NCBI GenBank assembly: GCA_002438545.1
Contig: DJPK01000059.1
Location: 6,239 to 23,554, forward strand
Reading direction: 5' to 3'
Source: Caryophanales bacterium UBA6414
Lineage (GTDB): Bacteria > Bacillota_I > Bacilli_A > RF39 > UBA660
Length of the DNA: 17,316 nucleotides
This document shows, piece after piece, positions 6,598 through 13,772 of the stretch; the first letter of the stretch is position 1, and each line of letters opens with the position of its first letter. A model generated the notes under the pieces. It was not told the DNA's origin. It saw nothing but the letters and a program-made list of their open reading frames with translations, and ran no database searches. A program made the position numbers and the translations under genes.

Positions 6598-8886
6598 ATG
6601 ATAGGTAATTTTAATGAAGAAGCTCAAAATATTTTAGTAAAAGCCAAACTAGAAATGTTAGATTTAAATCATCCATATATTGGAACAGAACACTTAGTAT
6701 TAGCCACATTACACACTAATAGTGAATTATCAACAAGATTAAAAGAATACGGATTAACCTATGATAAATTTAAAGAACATATAATAAATATAATAGGAAT
6801 GGGTAGTAAGAAAAGTGAAATATTCTTATATACACCATTACTAAGAAAAGTAATAGAAAATGCTATCTTAGATAGCAAAGATAACAATAATGGTGAGGTA
6901 ACACCATATCACTTATTTTCTTCCCTTTTAGAAGAAGGAGAAGGAATAGCCATCAGAATATTTATCTCAATGGATTTAGATGTTGAATCTATGTATGAAG
7001 AATTTGCTAGTAAATTAATCAAGAAAAGAAAAAAGAAGAAAAAAATATTAGCAGAAGATTTAGGGATAGATTTAACTGAGAAAGCTAAAAACAATTTATT
7101 GGACCCCGTTATTGGTAGAGAAAAAGAAGTCCAAAGAGTTTTAGAAATATTATGTCGAAGATGTAAAAATAACCCCTTATTAATAGGCTTACCCGGTGTT
7201 GGCAAGACTGCTATCGTCGAAGAATTATCTAGGTTAATTGCTAATAATGAAGCTGGAATATTAAATAGTAAAAAAATAATTTCTATCGACATGGCCTCTC
7301 TAGTTGCCGGCACTAAATATCGTGGTGAGTTTGAAGACCGCATGAAAAAACTCATTAAAGAAGTTGAAAATGATAATGACATAATTCTATTTATTGATGA
7401 AATACACACTCTCGTAGGAGCCGGTGGAGCAGAAGGCGCTATCGATGCGTCAAATATTTTAAAGCCGGCCCTTGCCCGTGGCAAAATAAGAATAATCGGA
7501 GCTACTACCACTGCCGAATATCATAAATACATCGAAAAAGACGGTGCTTTGGAAAGAAGATTTCAAAAAATTTTTGTTGAAGAACCATCAATTTCTGACA
7601 CTAAAAATATCTTATTAAAACTAAAACCCCTCTATGAAAAATATCATAAAGTAAGTATGAATGATAGTGTAATAGATTCAATTATTGCTTTATCAGAAAA
7701 ATACATCTATGATCGTAACCGCCCTGACAAAGAACTAGATATTATGGATGAAGTCTGCTCTAAAGTAAGCCTACAAAATAATACTAACGAAGAAGCTAGT
7801 AAATTACAAAAAGAATTAAATGATATAAGAAATAAGAAAAAAACATATATTCTAGATAATGATATTAAAAAGGCTTATTACTATCGTCAAAAAGAAAATG
7901 GAGTATTAAATAAATTAAATAGTTTAGAACTAACTACTACTAACAGTAAAGAAGTATCAATAAATGATATAGCTAGTGTTATTAATAATCGCTGTTCTAT
8001 TCCTATGTGTGAAGTATTATCTGACTCAGTAAAAAGTATAAAAACTATTGAAAATAGTCTAAGTAAAACAATTATTGGTCAAGATAATGCTATTAAAGAA
8101 CTAATAAGTATTACTAAAAGAATAAAACTAGGCTATAAAGATAACAAGTGTTATTCACTACTATTTATCGGACCAACTGGTGTCGGTAAAACCTTAATGG
8201 CTAAAAATTATGCTAAAAGTTTTTTAGGAGAATCTAATTTTATTCGTCTAGATATGTCTGAATACTCTGATGCTACCTCTATAAATAAAATAATAGGTTC
8301 TAATCCTGGCTATGTTGGGTATGATGACAAAAATATTCTCTGTCTCATTAAAGAAAAACCTAATTCTATATTATTACTAGATGAAATAGATAAAGCTCAC
8401 CCAAGTGTAATTAACTTATTCTATCAAATATTAGATGAAGGTAAAATAAAAGATAATCAAGGTAATGTCATAAGATTTGACTACATAACAATTATCATGA
8501 CCTCAAATGTTGGATTTGAAGAAATTAAAGTAGGATTTAATCAGAATAAAGAAGATGAAGTCATATCTTCTCTAAAAACTGTTTTTCCACCATCATTTAT
8601 TAACCGAATTGACAATATTATAACTTTCAATAACTTAAATAAAGATAACTTAATAGATATAATTAATAATAGAATAGAATATATAAAAAATAAATATAAT
8701 AATATTACTATAAATATTGATAATAGTGTATTAGAAGAAGTAATAAATAAATGTAATTGTCATGAGTTTGGAGCTAGAAAAGTAAATAAAGTACTAAGTA
8801 ATATTGTTGAAAATAAAGTAGTAGATGCTATTATTAATGAAAAAGATAGTATTACTATTACCTCTAATAAAGTAGTAAATATTTAA
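6598..8886 (+). CDS. clpC: ATP-dependent Clp protease ATP-binding subunit ClpC
   Basis: A Hsp100 unfoldase that feeds substrates to ClpP. The 762 residues comprise a Clp N-domain (about 1-140), a first AAA+ module with Walker A GLPGVGKT (197-204) and Walker B FIDE (D267, E268), a short middle region with a UVR-like segment (about 401-436), and a second AAA+ module with Walker A GPTGVGKT (525-532) and Walker B LLDE (D595, E596). A VGF tripeptide at 645-647 sits where the ClpP-docking loop is expected, which supports a protease partner over a ClpB-type disaggregase. A Lys/Arg-rich stretch occurs at 141-149. Slightly shorter than B. subtilis ClpC (810). Start 6598 has AAAGGAG six bases upstream. 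It stands alone: ctsR, mcsA and mcsB, its usual partners, are not adjacent. Confidence 0.95.
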   Translation: MIGNFNEEAQNILVKAKLEMLDLNHPYIGTEHLVLATLHTNSELSTRLKEYGLTYDKFKEHIINIIGMGSKKSEIFLYTPLLRKVIENAILDSKDNNNGEVTPYHLFSSLLEEGEGIAIRIFISMDLDVESMYEEFASKLIKKRKKKKKILAEDLGIDLTEKAKNNLLDPVIGREKEVQRVLEILCRRCKNNPLLIGLPGVGKTAIVEELSRLIANNEAGILNSKKIISIDMASLVAGTKYRGEFEDRMKKLIKEVENDNDIILFIDEIHTLVGAGGAEGAIDASNILKPALARGKIRIIGATTTAEYHKYIEKDGALERRFQKIFVEEPSISDTKNILLKLKPLYEKYHKVSMNDSVIDSIIALSEKYIYDRNRPDKELDIMDEVCSKVSLQNNTNEEASKLQKELNDIRNKKKTYILDNDIKKAYYYRQKENGVLNKLNSLELTTTNSKEVSINDIASVINNRCSIPMCEVLSDSVKSIKTIENSLSKTIIGQDNAIKELISITKRIKLGYKDNKCYSLLFIGPTGVGKTLMAKNYAKSFLGESNFIRLDMSEYSDATSINKIIGSNPGYVGYDDKNILCLIKEKPNSILLLDEIDKAHPSVINLFYQILDEGKIKDNQGNVIRFDYITIIMTSNVGFEEIKVGFNQNKEDEVISSLKTVFPPSFINRIDNIITFNNLNKDNLIDIINNRIEYIKNKYNNITINIDNSVLEEVINKCNCHEFGARKVNKVLSNIVENKVVDAIINEKDSITITSNKVVNI

Positions 8887-8891
8887 TTTCT

Positions 8892-8921
8892 TTGCCAATT
8901 ACTCTTTATGCATGTTATAAT
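8892..8921 (+). promoter_or_regulatory. Promoter of dxs: -35, extended -10
   Basis: TTGCCA (8892-8897), an 18-base spacer and TATAAT (8916-8921) preceded by TGT, giving an extended -10. It starts 6 bases after the clpC stop. The in-frame TTG inside this -35 cannot be the dxs start, since transcription would begin near 8928. Confidence 0.82.
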
Positions 8922-8945
8922 AGATATCTAAAGAAGGAAGTAATT

Positions 8946-10823
8946 ATGTTAGATAAAATTAATAACGCCAATGATTTAAAAAAATTAAATATCGAAGAAA
9001 AATATCTCTTAGCCGATGATATAAGAAAATATATATTAGATATTGTCTCAAAAAATGGTGGACACTTAGCATCTAATTTAGGTGTAGTAGAACTAACAAT
9101 TGCTCTAGAAAGTGTCTTTAATCCAAATAAAGATAAAATTATATGGGACGTTGGTCATCAATCATATGTTCATAAAATAATTAATGGAAGAAAAGATAGT
9201 ATAAAAACTCTAAGGAAAATGAATGGCATTGCCGGATTTCCCAAAACTAGTGAATCACCAACTGATTGTTTTAATACCGGACATAGTAGCACATCAATAT
9301 CTGCAACCTTAGGAATAGCCAAAGCACGAGACTTAAAAAAAGAAAAGTATTCAGTTGTTGCCGTCATTGGGGATGGCGCTCTAACCGGAGGAATGGCTCT
9401 AGAAGCCTTAAATCATGCCGGATCATCAAAAACAAACCTAATAGTTATCTTAAATGATAATGAAATGAGTATCTCTAAAAATATAGGTGGCATAAACGAA
9501 ATATTAACCAAACTAAGAAGTAAAAAGAAATATAATAAATCTAATGATAAGTGGAAGAAAAGAATTAAAAGTATTCCCATAATAGGTAATAAAACAGCTA
9601 CTATTGTTAGTAGGTTTAAAGATACTATTAAACAGTTAATAATACCAGGTATGTATTTTGAAGAAATAGGTTTTAAATATCTAGGACCAATAGATGGACA
9701 TAATATTAAAGAAATAGAAGAAATATTAAGTGAAACCAAAGAACTAGAAGAACCAATACTAATTCATATTATAACTAAAAAAGGCAAAGGTTATGAAATT
9801 GCTGAACAAAATCCCGACAAATTTCATAGTACAAGTAGTTTTGATTTAAAAACCGGCTTACCTATAAAAGAAAAGCAAAAAGATTACTCTAAAGTATTTG
9901 GCAATAAGTTAGTTAGTATGGCTAAAAATAACGATAAAATAGTCGCAATTACCGCTGCTATGAAAGATGGCACCGGTCTAAAAGATTTTGCTAACATCTA
10001 TCCTAATAGATTTTTTGATGTTGGTATAGCGGAACAACATGCCCTAACATTTGCATCCGGTCTTGCTAAAGAAGGCATGATTCCCTTTGTAAGCATTTAT
10101 TCATCATTTTATCAAAGAGGATATGACCAAGTAATTCATGATATTTGTATGCAAAATCTACCGGTAATTATGTGTGTTGATCGTGCAGGCTTAGTTGGTA
10201 ATGATGGTGAAACCCATCAAGGTTTGTACGATTTATCATTCTTCAAATTAATTCCTAATCTTACTATTATGGCTCCAAAAGATTTTATTGAACTAGAACA
10301 AATGATGGACTATGCCATAACACTTAATAAACCAGTAGTAATCAGGTATCCACGAGGTAGTGAATCTAAAATCAAGTTTACCAAACATCAAAAAATAACT
10401 CTAGGCAAATCAGAAATATTAAATACCGGTACTGAAGTAAGCATAATTACTATAGGTAATATGACATCACTAGGCATGGAAATAGTAAACAAACTAAAAA
10501 AATATAATATAAGCTGTGATTTAATAAACACTAGATTTATAAAACCACTAGATACAAGTACTATTAAAAAATCAATTATCAAAACAAAACTAGTTATTAC
10601 TATTGAAGATAACACCATAATTGGAGGACTCTCATCTAGCATTAAAGAATTATTAGTGGATAGTAGTATTAATACTAAAATAAAATCTTATGCATTCCCG
10701 GACAACTTTATTGAACACGGAAGTATTCAAGAATTACAAGAAAAGTACGGTATAACTAAAGAAAATATCATAAAGTATATTAAGAGAACACTAAAAGATA
10801 TAAATAAAGATTCTGAACTATAG
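8946..10823 (+). CDS. dxs: 1-deoxy-D-xylulose-5-phosphate synthase
   Basis: Thiamine diphosphate enzyme joining pyruvate and glyceraldehyde 3-phosphate; first step of the MEP route to isoprenoids, including the undecaprenyl carrier used in wall synthesis. It has 625 residues, the usual size. Visible: H40 in GGHLASNLG, TPP/Mg motif GDGALTGG at 142-149 with NDNEMSIS at 170-177, YLGPIDGHN at 245-253, catalytic E363 in GIAEQHA, SSFYQRGYDQ, DRAGLVGNDGETHQG, and a C-terminal transketolase domain with RYPRG. I choose ATG 8946, with AAGGAAG at 8934-8940 five bases upstream and the promoter before it; the TTG at 8892 would add 18 residues that look unlike the family. Single-gene unit ending in a hairpin terminator. 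The pyruvate/GAP-based MEP pathway, not mevalonate, is thus implied. Confidence 0.96.
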   Translation: MLDKINNANDLKKLNIEEKYLLADDIRKYILDIVSKNGGHLASNLGVVELTIALESVFNPNKDKIIWDVGHQSYVHKIINGRKDSIKTLRKMNGIAGFPKTSESPTDCFNTGHSSTSISATLGIAKARDLKKEKYSVVAVIGDGALTGGMALEALNHAGSSKTNLIVILNDNEMSISKNIGGINEILTKLRSKKKYNKSNDKWKKRIKSIPIIGNKTATIVSRFKDTIKQLIIPGMYFEEIGFKYLGPIDGHNIKEIEEILSETKELEEPILIHIITKKGKGYEIAEQNPDKFHSTSSFDLKTGLPIKEKQKDYSKVFGNKLVSMAKNNDKIVAITAAMKDGTGLKDFANIYPNRFFDVGIAEQHALTFASGLAKEGMIPFVSIYSSFYQRGYDQVIHDICMQNLPVIMCVDRAGLVGNDGETHQGLYDLSFFKLIPNLTIMAPKDFIELEQMMDYAITLNKPVVIRYPRGSESKIKFTKHQKITLGKSEILNTGTEVSIITIGNMTSLGMEIVNKLKKYNISCDLINTRFIKPLDTSTIKKSIIKTKLVITIEDNTIIGGLSSSIKELLVDSSINTKIKSYAFPDNFIEHGSIQELQEKYGITKENIIKYIKRTLKDINKDSEL

Positions 10824-10858
10824 ATTAATATATGAGTTATTGGAAAATATATATAAAT

Positions 10859-10887
10859 ATTATTTAGGACTAACCACAGTCCTTTTT
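10859..10887 (+). repeat. Direct repeat copy 1 (terminator-bearing 29-mer)
   Basis: Left copy of a 29-base unit that recurs at 12641-12669 with a single mismatch (T at 10865, A at 12647). The unit consists of ATTATT plus the whole terminator hairpin and T-run. Both copies have the same orientation and bracket the antitoxin/ATPase module. Confidence 0.85.
10866..10887 (+). terminator. Rho-independent terminator of dxs
   Basis: Stem AGGACT/AGTCCT (10866-10871 with 10878-10883), loop AACCAC, then TTTTT. It lies 42 bases after the dxs stop. The same hairpin is found again at 12647-12670. Confidence 0.85.
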
Positions 10888-10919
10888 ATATATTTAAAAA
10901 ATAATGACAATGTAATGAA

Positions 10920-10937
10920 AATGCATTGACAAGCATT
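10920..10937 (+). promoter_or_regulatory. Candidate autoregulatory operator of the RelB-like antitoxin
   Basis: A short inverted repeat AATGC/GCATT with an 8-base centre overlaps the -35 of the antitoxin promoter; a second nested pair CAATG (10908-10912) and CATTG (10924-10928) lies just upstream. Ribbon-helix-helix antitoxins typically bind such palindromes over their own promoter. The arms are short, so this is a suggestion. Confidence 0.4.
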
Positions 10938-10954
10938 AAATAATAGAATAAAAT
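10926..10954 (+). promoter_or_regulatory. Promoter of the antitoxin gene
   Basis: Consensus -35 TTGACA (10926-10931), 17-base spacer and TAAAAT (10949-10954). Transcription would start near 10961, giving a leader of about 15 bases that is mostly ribosome-binding site. Confidence 0.82.
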
Positions 10955-10975
10955 CATATCATGAGGAGGGATAGC

Positions 10976-11269
10976 ATGAATAGTATTCCTAATACCACAA
11001 ACTTAAACATAAGAGTAGATTCTACTCTTAAACAAGAAAGTGATTTATTATTTAAAAGTTTAGGGTTAAATATGAGCACCGCTATAAATATGTTTTTGAC
11101 TAAATGTGTTAAAACATCTAGTATTCCATTTAAAATTGAAGAACCTAAACCAAGTAAAGAATTACAAAAAGCCTTAAAAGAAGTTGACTATATGATAAAA
11201 CATCCTGACAAATATAAATCATATAATTCAGTCGAAGAATTATTTGAGAAACTAGATAATGACGATTAA
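10976..11269 (+). CDS. RelB/DinJ-family antitoxin
   Basis: A 97-residue DNA-binding antitoxin. Residues 7-53 match the RelB/DinJ ribbon-helix-helix fold: beta strand NLNIRVDSTL, helix KQESDLLFKSLG, LNMSTAINMFLTKCV, then SIPFKI. The rest is a charged helix-rich tail (KELQKALKEVDYM, SVEELFEKLDND) expected to wrap the toxin. I place the start at ATG 10976, with AGGAGGG at 10964-10970 five bases upstream; an in-frame ATG at 10961 lies before that site and at the likely transcription start. Its own promoter and palindrome suggest autorepression. The partner toxin frame starts at 11259, overlapping this gene by 11 bases as in dinJ-yafQ operons, but is cut to 29 codons, so this appears to be an orphan antitoxin. 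Confidence 0.88.
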   Translation: MNSIPNTTNLNIRVDSTLKQESDLLFKSLGLNMSTAINMFLTKCVKTSSIPFKIEEPKPSKELQKALKEVDYMIKHPDKYKSYNSVEELFEKLDNDD

Positions 11270-11348
11270 TTCATTAACAAAAGTTAAGTATCAAATTAAA
11301 TATACCAATGAATTCAAAAAAACATTTCGCAAAATCAAAAAAAATTGA
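11259..11348 (+). pseudogene. Truncated YafQ/RelE-type toxin (first 29 codons only)
   Basis: An ATG overlapping the antitoxin's 3' end opens a frame MTINSLTKVKYQIKYTNEF, then KKTFRKIKKN and TGA. The KYQIKYTNEFKKTFRKIKK part is the conserved N-terminal strand and first helix of YafQ-type mRNA interferases, and the overlap is the normal arrangement for this family. Full-length toxins are about 90 residues; here the frame stops at the centre of a large inverted repeat and the ATPase promoter follows. The later conserved toxin parts (H...L, DWLLIY-like) are absent in the following frames. I read it as a remnant whose 3' two thirds were lost when the ATPase segment arrived. A functional 29-residue peptide cannot be excluded. 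Confidence 0.7.
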
Positions 11349-11361
11349 CTTTTGCGAAATG
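11323..11361. repeat. Perfect 12-bp inverted repeat at the toxin/ATPase junction
   Basis: Arms CATTTCGCAAAA (11323-11334) and TTTTGCGAAATG (11350-11361). Inside them TCAA and TTGA also pair if one C (11349) is bulged, giving a near 16-bp stem with an A-rich loop. The left arm encodes the last conserved residues of the truncated toxin; the right arm sits in the spacer of the ATPase promoter. On the - strand the hairpin is followed by seven T (complement of 11316-11322), so it could end antisense transcription; on the + strand no T-run follows. Confidence 0.85.
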
Positions 11362-11373
11362 AAAATGTATAAT
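11345..11373 (+). promoter_or_regulatory. Near-consensus promoter of the ATPase gene
   Basis: TTGACT (11345-11350), exactly 17 bases, then TATAAT (11368-11373). The last base of the -35 and most of the spacer form the right arm of the inverted repeat, so a protein binding that palindrome would block this promoter. The ATPase TTG start is 18 bases beyond the -10. Confidence 0.8.
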
Positions 11374-11391
11374 TTTACTAGAGGTGATAAT

Positions 11392-12604
11392 TTGAAAACT
11401 AAAACTATTAAAAGAAAATATCTACAAGATGTAATAGATGTTATGGGAACACCGGATATAAAAGTTATTACAGGTGTTAGACGTAGTGGAAAGTCAGAAT
11501 TACTTCATATGTTTATTGATTATATAAAAGAAACTGATAATAATTCAAACATTATTTATATCGATTACAATCTTTATGAATTTGAAGAATTAAAACAATA
11601 TAATAAATTGATTGAATATGTTTCTGAAAAATATAATAAAGAAAAAAATAATTTTGTCTTAATTGATGAAGTTCAAATGTGTGATGGTTTTGAAAATGCT
11701 ATAAACAATTTTCATGCTGAAAGAAAGTATGATATATACATAACTGGCTCTAACGCTTTTCTTTTATCAAGTGATTTGGCAACTTTATTTACAGGAAGAA
11801 CCTATAGCATAGAAGTTTATCCATTTTCTTATCAAGAATTTCTAGAATATCATAATTTAGATAATAATACAGAAAATTATGACAGATACGTTTTAGAAGG
11901 TGGATTTTCTGGATCTTATTTATATAAAGAAGTAGAAAAAAAATATAATTATATTAGAGATGTATATAAAACAATGATAGTGAGAGATATTGTACAAAGA
12001 AACAAAGTACAAAACGTTCCATTATTAGATAGTATTAGTGATTTTTTGATTGATAATATTTCAAGATTAACTTCTTACCGAAGCTTAACTGATACTTTGA
12101 ATGCTAATAAAACTGATACAAATGATAAAACGGTTGGAACATACATCAAATATTTATGTGAAGCTTTCGCTTTTTATCGAATTAGAAGATATGATATTCA
12201 GGGAAAGAAATATCTCAATACACAAGATAAGTATTATTTATCAGACCACGCTGTTAAGTACGCTATTCAAGGAATAAAAAATATGAATTATGGAAGCATA
12301 TATGAAAATATAGTAGCAATGGAATTATTAAGACGTGGTTATGAAGTATATGTCGGTGTTTTATACGGAAAAGAAATAGATTTTGTTGCAATGAAAAGAA
12401 ACGAAAAAATATATATTCAAGTTTCAGATAATAAATATAGGAAATGATTTTGAAAATGATACTTTCAAAAGAGAAGTGACCCCTTTATTGCAAATTAAAG
12501 ATGCTTACCCTAAAATGATAATTGCTAGAACCGGCCATGATGACTATCAATATGAAGGCATTCAAATAATTGATATTGCCAATTGGCTAATCAAAAAGGA
12601 TTAA
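11392..12604 (+). pseudogene. AAA ATPase with DUF4143-type C-terminal domain, frameshifted near the 3' end
   Basis: Belongs to the AAA_14/DUF4143 ATPases, common in many copies in gut Firmicutes and archaea; cellular role unknown. The first frame (351 residues, TGA at 12445) has Walker A GVRRSGKS at 28-35, Walker B FVLIDEVQ with D92 and E93, a TGSNAFLLS sensor-like motif, and a nuclease-like core with EID at 328-330 and IYIQVSDN at 340-347. Conserved protein then continues in another frame from 12437 to TAA 12602-12604, with IGNDFENDTFKREVTPLLQ and DAYPKMIIARTGHDDYQYEG, a tail that normally closes this family. Removing four bases (AAAT, 12433-12436) joins the frames, so an insertion broke the gene. 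Start is TTG 11392, with AGGTGAT at 11382-11388. Only two CTA leucine codons and one CTAG occur in the first frame, unlike neighbours, suggesting transfer. Confidence 0.85.
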
Positions 12605-12640
12605 AAATAGATTATAATACTTTTAAAATAAAAAAACATC

Positions 12641-12669
12641 ATTATTAAGGACTAACCACAGTCCTTTTT
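12641..12669 (+). repeat. Direct repeat copy 2 (terminator-bearing 29-mer)
   Basis: Right copy of the 29-base unit at 10859-10887, same orientation, one mismatch, offset 1,782 bases. Together they frame the antitoxin, toxin remnant and ATPase. Confidence 0.85.
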
Positions 12670-12670
12670 T
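12647..12670 (+). terminator. Rho-independent terminator after the ATPase pseudogene
   Basis: Stem AAGGACT/AGTCCTT (12647-12653 with 12660-12666), loop AACCAC, T-run to 12670. The hairpin duplicates the dxs terminator. It ends 25 bases before the next gene; a TATACT at 12673-12678 could be a -10 for that gene, but no matching -35 is seen. Confidence 0.85.
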
Positions 12671-12695
12671 CATATACTTCTATAGGTGATACTAC

Positions 12696-13772
12696 TTGAA
12701 AAAAATATTATTAACGATATTAATATGTCTATCTTTTATATCAAAAGTAAATGCTAGCACTTCTTCAGCATATGAATACGTTTTAATGGATCAAACAACC
12801 GGTCGAGTACTATCTTCTAAAAATGCCAACTCTCCACGCCTAATAGCATCCATTACCAAAATAATGACTTGTTTACTTGCCATTGAATCAAATAAACTAG
12901 ATGAAGTTATAACTGTCGATGAATCAATAAAAAAGGCTTATGGTTCAGGAATTTATATTGAAGTAGGGGAAGAAATGACCTTAAGAGATATGCTCTATGG
13001 CCTAATGCTTAGAAGTGGTAATGATGCCGCCGTAATGATTGCTTCATATCTAGCAGGTACTGAAGAAGATTTCGCCGTTCTTATGAATAACAAAGCCAAA
13101 GAAATAGGTATGAAAAACACTGTATTTACTAATAGTAGTGGTCTAGATAACGATACTACCGGCAATTATTCAACGGCCTACGATATGGCTTTATTAACAA
13201 GATATGCTATGCAATATGATGAATATCAAAAAATAGTCGGAACTAAAAAACACATTGTTAAAACTAACTATAAAACTTATTCTTGGACCAATAAAAACAA
13301 ACTATTAAAATATAACTTTATAACAGGAGGCAAAACAGGTTATACTGAAAAAGCCAAAAGAACCCTTGTCAGTACTGCTACTATTGATGATATGAATTTA
13401 ATTGTCGTAACCATTAAAGATAGTGATGACTGGAATACCCACTTAGACTTATATGAATATGCTAAAAATAACTATTCATCATATAAAGTACTAAATAAAA
13501 AGAAATTTAATATTGTTGGAGATACCTTCTATATAGGAGATTTCTATATTAAAAATGATGTTTACTTACCACTTAAAAAAGATGAAAAAGGTGCTTTAGT
13601 ATCTAAAATAAAATTAGAAAAATTAAATAGTTATAATAGTGGAGATAAAGTAGGATACATTGAAATATCTATGAATAATGATATTTTATATAAAGAAGAT
13701 ATCTATATAGAAAAAACACTAAATACTAAACCTAGTTTCTTTAAACAAATATGGAGAAAAATATTTAAATGA
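12696..13772 (+). CDS. dacB: D-alanyl-D-alanine carboxypeptidase (PBP5/DacB/DacF type, S11)
   Basis: A low-molecular-weight penicillin-binding protein that removes the terminal D-Ala from peptidoglycan stems. In 358 residues: signal peptide of about 20 residues (KK, hydrophobic core, VNA/S cleavage), active-site SITK at 52-55, SGN at 107-109, KTG at 213-215 in GGKTGYTEKAKRTLV, a C-terminal beta domain, and a basic amphipathic tail FFKQIWRKIFK that can lie on the membrane. The start is TTG 12696, backed by AGGTGAT at 12684-12690 and by the signal peptide beginning there. Its TGA overlaps the spmA ATG (ATGA). The order with spmA and spmB matches B. subtilis dacB-spmA-spmB, whose products act on spore cortex and core dehydration; hence the symbol, which is by context as much as by sequence. 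A vegetative DacA/DacF role is the alternative. Confidence 0.88.
   Translation: MKKILLTILICLSFISKVNASTSSAYEYVLMDQTTGRVLSSKNANSPRLIASITKIMTCLLAIESNKLDEVITVDESIKKAYGSGIYIEVGEEMTLRDMLYGLMLRSGNDAAVMIASYLAGTEEDFAVLMNNKAKEIGMKNTVFTNSSGLDNDTTGNYSTAYDMALLTRYAMQYDEYQKIVGTKKHIVKTNYKTYSWTNKNKLLKYNFITGGKTGYTEKAKRTLVSTATIDDMNLIVVTIKDSDDWNTHLDLYEYAKNNYSSYKVLNKKKFNIVGDTFYIGDFYIKNDVYLPLKKDEKGALVSKIKLEKLNSYNSGDKVGYIEISMNNDILYKEDIYIEKTLNTKPSFFKQIWRKIFK

Noticed and set aside
8892..8945. TTG at 8892 as start of Dxs
   Set aside because: It lies inside the -35 box of a strong promoter and would add 18 residues unlike the family; ATG 8946 has a good ribosome site.
10961..10975. Upstream in-frame ATG as start of the antitoxin
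   Set aside because: It precedes the AGGAGGG ribosome site and coincides with the predicted transcription start; the ATG at 10976 has ideal spacing.
11323..11361. Inverted repeat as a + strand terminator for the antitoxin transcript
   Set aside because: No T-run follows the right arm on the + strand; the T-run is present only on the - strand side.
11308..11391. Upstream ATG at 11308 as start of the ATPase
   Set aside because: The extra 28 codons run through the inverted repeat and promoter; the TTG at 11392 has AGGTGAT before it and matches the usual N-terminus of the family.
12430..12447. Programmed ribosomal frameshift in the ATPase gene
   Set aside because: There is no slippery heptamer, and homology is restored by removing four bases, which fits a plain insertion better.
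10859..12669. Insertion sequence or integron-like element
   Set aside because: No transposase, integrase or clear terminal inverted repeats with target duplications; only the duplicated terminator unit and one internal palindrome are seen.
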